The notes under the pieces were generated by a model. That model worked only from the letters and a program-made list of their open reading frames with translations. It was not told where the DNA came from and did no database searches. 31,087 bases of DNA from CALFUK01 sp964398295 (lineage in GTDB: Bacteria; Bacteroidota; Bacteroidia; Chitinophagales; Saprospiraceae): assembly GCA_964398295.1 (NCBI GenBank), contig CAYNMW010000030.1:1-31087 (forward strand), in the 5' to 3' direction. The position numbers and the translations under genes were made by a program. This document shows, piece after piece, positions 25,346-31,087 of the stretch. How positions within the stretch are numbered: the first letter of the stretch is position 1; the number at the start of each line of letters is the position of its first letter.

Positions 25346-26317
25346 ATGGGTATGACAACGGCGCTTGAAATTAAGAATGAATTCGAAGAATATATTAAGA
25401 ATCGACAATTTAATGGTTCGCCTCAAAGTTTGTACGATCCTATCAATTATATCCTATCTTTAAAAGCAAAGCGAGCTAGACCTGTATTGTTGTTGCTTGC
25501 ACACCAATTATACAATCCTGATTTGAGTACTTCTTTATCCAAAGCATTAGCAATAGAGGTTTTTCACAATTTTACTTTGCTGCATGATGATATTATGGAT
25601 GATGCTGATGTCAGGAGGGGACAAGCCAGTGTGCACAAAAAATACAGTGAAAATGCAGCTATACTTTCAGGTGATGTGATGATGATAATTGCAAATCAAT
25701 TACTAGATGAGAATCGGACGGAGCACGCTGATCTGATCAGAGAAATATTTTCCAAAGTAGCCGTATTGATTTGTGAAGGTCAACAGATGGATATGGATTT
25801 TGAGTCATCAGATGATATTCAGATTGCGGATTATCTAGAGATGATCAGAAAAAAAACAGCTGTACTATTAGGTGCTGCATTACAAATTGGGGCTTTATCA
25901 GGTGGAGCATCTGAGCAGGAAGCAGATCGCTTGTATAAATTTGGTGAACAATTCGGCATTTCATTCCAGATTCAAGATGACTTGTTAGATTCATTTGGCG
26001 AAGGGAGTAAAGTAGGGAAGGAGATTGGTGGAGATATTAGACAAGGCAAAAAGACCTATTTGTACTTGAAGGCGCTCGAGTTACTTGATGGTGAACACCT
26101 AGAAGATTTCATAAGGCTATATCAGTCGGACCAGGATGATAAAGTTGATCAGGTAACAACAATTTTCAGGTCAAACGGAGTAGATGAATATGCAAGACAA
26201 TTGCGAGATGCATATCATGATTTAGCAATAAGTCATTTTCAAGGCATCAACGTTCAAAAAGAAGTAAAAGGACAAATGAAAGTGTACTTAGATTTATTTA
26301 TTAACAGAGAAAAATAA
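25346..26317 (+). CDS. Polyprenyl (probably geranylgeranyl) diphosphate synthase
   Basis: 323 residues from the ATG at 25346; 25352 is equally possible. An ATG at 25301 would overlap the divergent lipoprotein gene and adds a non-conserved, Leu/Tyr-rich extension. Condenses isopentenyl diphosphate with allylic diphosphates. Motifs: KAKRARPVLLLL, first Asp-rich motif HDDIMDDADVRRG, QQMDMDFES, and second Asp-rich motif QIQDDLLDSFG with GGDIRQGKKTYL. A Phe lies at position -5 from the first DD (HNFTLLHDD), a bulky residue usually limiting products to about C15-C20, so a GGPP-type product feeding carotenoid or quinone pathways is likely. All-helical, cytoplasmic. Followed 21 bases later by the sulfatase-like gene. 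Confidence 0.93.
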   Translation: MGMTTALEIKNEFEEYIKNRQFNGSPQSLYDPINYILSLKAKRARPVLLLLAHQLYNPDLSTSLSKALAIEVFHNFTLLHDDIMDDADVRRGQASVHKKYSENAAILSGDVMMIIANQLLDENRTEHADLIREIFSKVAVLICEGQQMDMDFESSDDIQIADYLEMIRKKTAVLLGAALQIGALSGGASEQEADRLYKFGEQFGISFQIQDDLLDSFGEGSKVGKEIGGDIRQGKKTYLYLKALELLDGEHLEDFIRLYQSDQDDKVDQVTTIFRSNGVDEYARQLRDAYHDLAISHFQGINVQKEVKGQMKVYLDLFINREK

Positions 26318-26338
26318 TCAGTTCGTTAGATAAATGTA

Positions 26339-28621
26339 ATGCTCAAAACCTATTTTAAGTATTCATGGTTTTTTTTGATATTCCTTATTGCTAGTATACT
26401 CTTCGCATATTCTGGAATACATGATATTGGTTCATATTTAAGCCAAATATTGAGTAGTGTGGCGATATCTATTTTGAGCCACTTTTTAGTTTTCTTAATT
26501 GCCAATTTGGTTACTTCAAATGAATTAATTCTAAGAGTAATTTTATTTACATATTCAATTATCTTATTGCTCTTTTGTTTGTCTTTTTATATTGGAATTA
26601 CCAATTGGGGTTCTCCAATGAATCACAGTTTAGCCCTTGCTAGTCTCGATGATCTTGATACAGTATTGGGAATTCTTTCGAATAATCTTGGTTTGTTCTT
26701 CTTAAGTGTGTCTCTGTTGCTCTCAATTTATTTTAGTTATCGAATTAATCGAAAATATTTAATAGGGAAAATAAATTTTACAGACAAGAACTTTATCATG
26801 AATGCAGGGGTAAGCCTTGTCCTTTTGATTACACTTACGACTAATGTCAAAAACTATATTTTACCTAGTTCAGACAAAGAGGAAATATTCACTTCTTTTT
26901 TTGGTAGTACAGCCGAGATGCAAAGAATTGACGAACTTAAACTTGGATTAGATAATCTTCCTACTAATTATAAAAAAGTTAACAATTTTGATAGCAAGAA
27001 CATCATCTTGTTTTCGATAGATTGTTTGAGATCAGATCACATGTCCTTAAATGGATATGAAAGAAAAACAACCCCTTTTCTAGATTCGATACATGCAGCA
27101 GGCAAACTGAAAAAATTCTCACTATCTACATCAACATGCGCTTCCTCCTTTTGTGGAATATTATCGATGCTTAATTCCAAAAATTTACAAGGATTATCAT
27201 ATTTCAAATATGGGCTACATGATTATTTACATACACAAGGCTACAAAACTCATTTTATTTTATCAGGTGTTCATGAAGGTTGGTCAAACATTAAAAAGCA
27301 CTATGGAAAAAATGTTGACCATTATATTGAGGGAAAGGACAAAGAGAGATATAATAAACACAATGATGCTTTGATTGTAGACGAAGTAAATTCCTTGAAA
27401 AATTCAGATGGCACGCCAAGTTTTTTCTTTTTTCACTTTATGGGTCCACATACCTTAGGTTACAAAGATACCTCCTTTCAGATTTATAAACCTGTGGTAG
27501 AAAAGAGCTTAATCCGAAAACTAAAATTGGGAAGGTCCAACGATAAAAATCTCCAATTGATGTACAAAAATAATTATGATAATGGGATTTATCAGTCAGA
27601 TCAATACATCAAACAGATTTTGAATTCCCTAAAAGAGAAAGGGTATTTGGAAAATGCAATTGTTGCGATTGCGGGTGATCATGGAGAATCGTTGGGAGAA
27701 AACTCATCTTATCTAGGGCACGGCAATGCCTTGACCGATGAATATATTAATATACCCATACTATTTATTGATGATTCTGTTTCAGCCTATCAAGAATCAA
27801 ATTATGCGAGTCACATTGATATTGCTCCAACTTTGGTTAGTCGATTAAAACTTCCAATTCCAGATGAATGGCAGGGAGGTGATTTGACAAAATATCAAAC
27901 AAATCGTATAACATATCATGAGCAAACTCCACACGGATTTGAAAAATCGCATATTGGCGTTTTCTCGATAGGGCAGCATAGTATCCAAAAATATGTCTTA
28001 GATCAAAATTCTGGAGAAGAAATTATTTTTCAACAGAACCTAGTGAATAAATCTGTTGATACATTGTACCTGTCAAAAATGCTTACCACATTTTTTAGAA
28101 AGGAAGTTGACAAATATAAAGGTTCAAATTATGTAGATTTTAAAAATATAGAAGAAGTTACATTTACTAGAAATTCCACTGTAGGTGAAATTAGTATACC
28201 TGTAGATACACTCGGTAAATATAGAATACCATGTAATAAATTCACTATAGAAGATTTAAATGAAGTGATTCAACCAAATGGTGAAATATTGAAAACTATT
28301 TCAGTAAATAAAAGGAACAACAACTGTACTTGTCATTTTAACTGGCGATCAGATCAAAATGAATATATAAAGTTGAATCTGACAGTAGATTTAAATAGAA
28401 GTGTCAAACGTAAATTAAGACAACTGATTAAAAAGGAGAATTATCAAAGAGTGAAAGGTAAACGTTATAAAAATCTGCTTTTTAACGAAAATGAAAATAG
28501 AGTAGCTTGGTCTACAAATGGAAGTGACTTCATCGAAATGAATATTGTCGATGGGGAATTAAAATCCTTCGATTTACTCATAAATTTAGCAAAACACTTT
28601 CTGGACACCGATCAGAAATAA
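26339..28621 (+). CDS. Membrane-anchored sulfatase-like hydrolase/transferase with unknown C-terminal domain
   Basis: 760 residues. Five transmembrane helices (about 9-25, 40-58, 62-85, 115-135, 153-170) precede an extracytoplasmic alkaline-phosphatase-superfamily domain (about 220-515). Metal and catalytic residues are visible: Asp228 in FSIDCLRSDH, a nucleophile region STSTCASSFCGILSML (Cys267 or a neighbouring Ser/Thr), AGDHGESLGE (Asp447, His448) and GHGNAL (His461). The overall plan resembles EptA/LtaS-type lipid-headgroup transferases and anchored sulfatases. CASS lacks the Arg of the CxPSR formylglycine motif, so classic sulfatase maturation is doubtful. Residues about 540-760 form a basic, strand-rich domain I do not recognise. 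Very AT-rich. ATG start, 21 bases after the polyprenyl synthase. The 3' end runs into the GNAT remnant. Confidence 0.85.
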   Translation: MLKTYFKYSWFFLIFLIASILFAYSGIHDIGSYLSQILSSVAISILSHFLVFLIANLVTSNELILRVILFTYSIILLLFCLSFYIGITNWGSPMNHSLALASLDDLDTVLGILSNNLGLFFLSVSLLLSIYFSYRINRKYLIGKINFTDKNFIMNAGVSLVLLITLTTNVKNYILPSSDKEEIFTSFFGSTAEMQRIDELKLGLDNLPTNYKKVNNFDSKNIILFSIDCLRSDHMSLNGYERKTTPFLDSIHAAGKLKKFSLSTSTCASSFCGILSMLNSKNLQGLSYFKYGLHDYLHTQGYKTHFILSGVHEGWSNIKKHYGKNVDHYIEGKDKERYNKHNDALIVDEVNSLKNSDGTPSFFFFHFMGPHTLGYKDTSFQIYKPVVEKSLIRKLKLGRSNDKNLQLMYKNNYDNGIYQSDQYIKQILNSLKEKGYLENAIVAIAGDHGESLGENSSYLGHGNALTDEYINIPILFIDDSVSAYQESNYASHIDIAPTLVSRLKLPIPDEWQGGDLTKYQTNRITYHEQTPHGFEKSHIGVFSIGQHSIQKYVLDQNSGEEIIFQQNLVNKSVDTLYLSKMLTTFFRKEVDKYKGSNYVDFKNIEEVTFTRNSTVGEISIPVDTLGKYRIPCNKFTIEDLNEVIQPNGEILKTISVNKRNNNCTCHFNWRSDQNEYIKLNLTVDLNRSVKRKLRQLIKKENYQRVKGKRYKNLLFNENENRVAWSTNGSDFIEMNIVDGELKSFDLLINLAKHFLDTDQK

Positions 28622-28699
28622 AGATTACAATTCCACAAATGCTTGTCATAGATAACATTGTACAGTTGGCCGCCATATTCCAATTAGTTGAAACCGATC
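28612..28699 (-). pseudogene. Remnant of a second GNAT acetyltransferase gene (3' end only)
   Basis: Read leftward, this stretch encodes LYNVIYDKHLWNCNLYF followed by TGA. It matches KYNAMYDKDWWNCKLYF at the end of the intact GNAT gene about 220 bases away, and the nucleotides align throughout. Towards its upstream side the frame breaks (LIG followed by a shift), and similarity fades near 28699. Its stop codon overlaps the last codons of the sulfatase-like gene. This is best explained as a decayed tandem duplicate or a leftover of an older paralogue. Confidence 0.55.
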
Positions 28700-28720
28700 T
28701 ATTCCATGTAGTTGATTGGG

Positions 28721-28738
28721 CATGGACTTCTGTCCATG
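28721..28738. repeat. Short palindrome CATGGAC-TTCT-GTCCATG (REP-like)
   Basis: Perfect 7-base arms (28721-28727 and 28732-28738) with a 4-base loop, in non-coding sequence next to the GNAT remnant. Similar 'ggact-t-agtcc' palindromes occur as dispersed REP-type elements in some Bacteroidota genomes, as I recall. Only one copy is visible here, so repeat status is unproven. Confidence 0.4.
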
Positions 28739-28825
28739 TAAATAATACATCACTATTGCAACAAAAATAGAGTTGTGGTTTTCATTGGTCATTCCTTTTT
28801 ATTTAAGATGAAAAATTTGAGAGAA

Positions 28826-28840
28826 AGTGCTTAAAGCACT
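28826..28840 (-). terminator. Weak candidate terminator hairpin of the GNAT gene
   Basis: AGTGCTT-T-AAGCACT read leftward (28826-28840), overlapping the GNAT stop codon at 28839-28841. A pyrimidine-rich TTCTCTC tract and later an ATTTTTC follow. The one-base central loop in the perfect form means the top pairs would open. Weak evidence. Confidence 0.3.
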
Positions 28841-29282
28841 ATTGGTCAAAATATAATTTACAATTCCACCAATCTTTATCATACATAGCATTGTATTTAT
28901 CGTAAAATCCAATTGCTAAATCATTCCAATCCAACACTTGCCAAATTACCATTTTGCACTCTTGTTTTTTGGAGTCGTCGATGAATGCTTCGAATAGTTG
29001 TTCTCCAATCCCTTTGCGGCGATGTTCTTGTTTGACATAAAAATCCTCAAGGTGCATCATCTTACCACGCCAAGTAGAAAAGCGCAGATAGTAGATTGTC
29101 ATGCCCACAATTTCACCATTGAGTTCGGCTACCGTACAATTATATAAGCCTTCACTAAATTGTTCTTTATAGTGAGCCAGATCTGCTTTTAGTGCAGTAG
29201 GTTCATGTTCATAGACAGCAAGTTCGTGGACTAGATTTCTTACTGCTGTGATATCTTCTAGTGTTGCTTTTCTGATGATCAT
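28839..29282 (-). CDS. GNAT N-acetyltransferase, SSAT (diamine/spermidine acetyltransferase)-like
   Basis: 147 residues, a single GNAT domain. The start MIIRKATLEDI is the typical first strand. The acetyl-CoA loop is EHRRKGIGEQLF (R-x-x-G-I-G). FSTWRGKMMHLEDFYV and the later VLDWNDLAIGFYDKYNAMYDKDW strongly resemble the spermidine/spermine N1-acetyltransferase and thialysine acetyltransferase group, which acetylate primary amines of polyamines or related amino compounds. Cytoplasmic. ATG start, a few bases from the opposite-strand region that leads to the secreted protein. A degenerate copy of its 3' end lies at 28612-28699. Substrate inferred from family only. Confidence 0.92.
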   Translation of the reverse strand: MIIRKATLEDITAVRNLVHELAVYEHEPTALKADLAHYKEQFSEGLYNCTVAELNGEIVGMTIYYLRFSTWRGKMMHLEDFYVKQEHRRKGIGEQLFEAFIDDSKKQECKMVIWQVLDWNDLAIGFYDKYNAMYDKDWWNCKLYFDQ

Positions 29283-29302
29283 ACAAATATGTTACTCGTA
29301 AG

Positions 29303-29310
29303 CAAATGTA
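29303..29310 (-). promoter_or_regulatory. Candidate -7 box of the GNAT gene
   Basis: Read leftward, TACATTTG fits TAnnTTTG and lies 20 bases before the GNAT ATG, implying a short leader of about 13 bases. No TTG at the preferred -33 spacing. Confidence 0.35.
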
Positions 29311-29402
29311 ATAATTTGGCCTTTCCATTAAAAGTTATAATTCAGTTATGGAGATGCAGGATAAAGACTTATATCATACCTTTAATATACTACTATACAG
29401 AA

Positions 29403-30779
29403 ATGACAAGATTTACTTTACTCATCATTGGATTACTTTTTATCATCTGCAATAACAATATGCTTTATGCTCAAGTGAAGGCAAAAAGCTTGGGATGCAA
29501 GGAAGAAGGCTACAAAAACGCTCATTTCCAAGAACACTTTATTTATACAGGGTCATCTGTATCTCCATATACGAAAGAAGTTAGTGTCATAGGAATTGCA
29601 CCATTGGCTTATTATGAGCCATATAAAAGCACAAGACGTGTATCCGGAGTAACTCAAACAACAAAAACCAAAGGAGAGCGAAAGCGAATGAAAAGAGAAT
29701 CCATAATTACGGTTGTTACGGATACAATACAGGAGAAAAACTTTCGAGTAGCCCACTTCCTACTAGATGTTGGTTATCCAACTAAGGTAATCAAGGTGCC
29801 ATGTGGGATCTTTGATAATTCTTTTTTGCATAGAGAAATTGCGGAATCCTTGACAGCCTTGAAATATTACGCGGGCGACTTAGATGCGCCTATGTCTGGT
29901 GAACTCTGGAATGCTCTAATGAAATTTCAGGCAGATCACTCATTATTGATTGGGCCGATATCACAAAAGACGGTTGATGCATTGCGTATAAGTCTAGAAG
30001 AAATAAACGAACTTATTGACCGCGAAAATGAGCTTATAGCGATTGATGAACATAAGCGTAAATTTATAGCGCAAACAACACCGCTTCAAAGTCATTCAAT
30101 TGAACCTGAAATGAATAGGGCAGATTTTAAACGCTTGTACGCACATTGTATTGAAGAGGAAATATCGCGCGAATCAACAAGCGATACTATTTATCTCATG
30201 AATCCCTCATTTGAAGATATACCCCATGGAGGTGGACTTTTTCAGTATGATACTGGGATTACTGGCTGGTTTGATTGTGGCATGATACATTTTAAGGCTG
30301 AGTCTCCACCTGATATCCAACCAACACCAGATAACACCTGGGGAGTTAGTATAGAGGCAGCACATGGATGCACATATCTTGGACTCGTTGTTCGAGATAA
30401 TGATACGTGGGAGTCCGTATCACAAAAGTTGCAATATCCACTTGAGGCAACGGAGTGTTATTCATTTTCTGTACAGCTTGCGCAAAGTGAACAATATATA
30501 AGTGCAACCAGACTGACAGGTGAATTGGCAAATTATAACAGCCCCACACGGATTCAGATTTGGGGTGGAGATGATCCTTGTCAATTTCAAGAATTGCTAG
30601 CAGAATCAACAGCAGAATCAGTTTTCGACTGGCAAAGTCTCGAATTTGTGCTTAGCCCTTCGGAATCTACAAAAACGCTGAGTATCCGCGCATTTACTGA
30701 AGATGCTACGAGTTTACCGTCAAATGGGCATATCTTAGTAGATGATTTATCTCCGATCGTAAAGATCAGTTGTAATTAG
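29403..30779 (+). CDS. Secreted protein with peptidoglycan-binding-like segment and C-terminal beta-sandwich domain
   Basis: 458 residues from the ATG at 29403, which begins a signal peptide (hydrophobic LLIIGLLFIIC, cleavage near LYAQ). An earlier in-frame ATG at 29289 adds 38 residues without family character. Residues about 135-195 contain AGDLDAPMSGELWNALMKFQ and then IGPISQKTVDALRISLEE, the layout of a PG_binding_1 three-helix domain. After a helical linker, the last 190 residues form a likely jelly-roll/carbohydrate-binding-like domain starting MNPSFEDIP and ending GHILVDDLSPI, a pattern seen in Bacteroidota OmpA-associated and gliding-related proteins. No OmpA domain follows here. Single gene, divergent from GNAT; no strong promoter found. 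Confidence 0.78.
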   Translation: MTRFTLLIIGLLFIICNNNMLYAQVKAKSLGCKEEGYKNAHFQEHFIYTGSSVSPYTKEVSVIGIAPLAYYEPYKSTRRVSGVTQTTKTKGERKRMKRESIITVVTDTIQEKNFRVAHFLLDVGYPTKVIKVPCGIFDNSFLHREIAESLTALKYYAGDLDAPMSGELWNALMKFQADHSLLIGPISQKTVDALRISLEEINELIDRENELIAIDEHKRKFIAQTTPLQSHSIEPEMNRADFKRLYAHCIEEEISRESTSDTIYLMNPSFEDIPHGGGLFQYDTGITGWFDCGMIHFKAESPPDIQPTPDNTWGVSIEAAHGCTYLGLVVRDNDTWESVSQKLQYPLEATECYSFSVQLAQSEQYISATRLTGELANYNSPTRIQIWGGDDPCQFQELLAESTAESVFDWQSLEFVLSPSESTKTLSIRAFTEDATSLPSNGHILVDDLSPIVKISCN

Positions 30780-30827
30780 CCCAAAAAGTGACGTTTTCCC
30801 CTCCAAAAAACTAATTCAATTTTGCTA

Positions 30828-30858
30828 TTGGACAATCGAAAAACTGTTAGTACCTTTG
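30828..30858 (+). promoter_or_regulatory. Consensus promoter of rpsL (str operon)
   Basis: TTG at 30828-30830, a 20-base spacer, then TACCTTTG at 30851-30858, a full match to the Bacteroidota -33/-7 consensus. The expected transcript start near 30864 gives a leader of about 40 bases with an AT-rich stretch before the ATG. It drives a highly expressed ribosomal operon, supporting the assignment. Confidence 0.85.
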
Positions 30859-30905
30859 CAGCTCTTTTTTACAGAGTAGAATTATTATAAAATTAATATA
30901 ACTGT

Positions 30906-31087
30906 ATGCCAACTATAAATCAGCTGGTACGTAAAGGTAGGAAGCAGATCATCACAAAAAGCAAGTCAAGAGCATTGGATTCTTGTCCGCAAAAGCGTGG
31001 AGTTTGTACTCGTGTCTATACTACAACACCAAAAAAACCTAATTCAGCACTACGAAAAGTTGCGAAAGTACGTTTAACAAACGGTGT
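30906..31087 (+). CDS. rpsL: 30S ribosomal protein S12 (partial, 3' end beyond the window)
   Basis: The first 60 codons of S12 are present; the gene runs off the right edge. MPTINQLVRKGRK is the standard N terminus, followed by CPQKRGVCTRVYTTTPKKPNSALRK and VRLTNG. S12 sits at the decoding centre of the small subunit. Lys43 (in TPKKPNS), whose substitution gives streptomycin resistance in E. coli, is the wild-type residue here. The ATG is preceded by an AT-rich leader without a strong Shine-Dalgarno sequence, as usual in this phylum. Normally followed by rpsG and fusA, which are outside the window. Confidence 0.98.
   Translation, partial: MPTINQLVRKGRKQIITKSKSRALDSCPQKRGVCTRVYTTTPKKPNSALRKVAKVRLTNG

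Noticed and set aside
28622..28838. Mobile element between the sulfatase-like and GNAT genes
   Set aside because: No transposase, terminal repeats or target duplication seen; the similarity is to the GNAT gene itself.

Overview
The window looks like a chromosomal segment of a Bacteroidota bacterium, most likely a Saprospiraceae-like lineage. Four things point there: promoters of the TTG-N19-21-TAnnTTTG type (best example upstream of rpsL), the DUF1800/DUF1501 pair, secreted proteins with Cys-rich 'DGIQNGEE' and 'ELLPEFEV' C-terminal modules, and LytS/LytTR signalling with a beta-propeller sensor. Composition is AT-rich throughout. I see no insertion sequence, integrase, CRISPR array, rRNA or tRNA.

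Layout. 1-2.4 kb: a leftward pair (conserved hypothetical, then rhomboid protease) divergent from thymidine kinase. 2.4-12 kb: a leftward run of five tightly packed genes, in transcription order DUF1800 protein, DUF1501 protein with a C-terminal dockerin-like module, a multi-repeat secreted surface protein, a propeller sensor kinase and a LytTR response regulator. A perfect 10-bp inverted repeat sits in front of the kinase. 12-17.5 kb: a rightward run of purH, coaX, an outer-membrane beta-barrel protein and a TPR protein, closed by a strong intrinsic terminator, followed by what looks like a broken sulfatase tail. 17.8-25.3 kb: mostly leftward housekeeping and accessory genes: rluF with an AlkC-like DNA repair protein, BioY with a YbiT-type ABC-F ATPase, an MBL-fold hydrolase with a membrane protein, and a YtcJ-type amidohydrolase lipoprotein. 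A structured intergenic region lies at 23.4-23.6 kb. 25.3-28.6 kb: rightward polyprenyl synthase and a membrane-anchored sulfatase-like protein. 28.6-29.3 kb: remnant of a GNAT gene beside an intact GNAT gene. 29.4-30.8 kb: a secreted protein with a peptidoglycan-binding-like segment. The window ends in rpsL, the first gene of the usual str operon.

The most interesting material is the five-gene DUF1800/DUF1501/surface-protein/two-component block, with a possible cohesin-dockerin-like pairing between its members. Next are the ABC-F protein, whose two ATP sites appear to be one intact and one dead, and the orphan promoter-plus-hairpin at 23.4-23.6 kb. Several starts were moved downstream from TTG codons to ATG codons that begin a recognisable signal peptide or conserved N terminus. 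coaX and bioY, by contrast, appear to need TTG starts.
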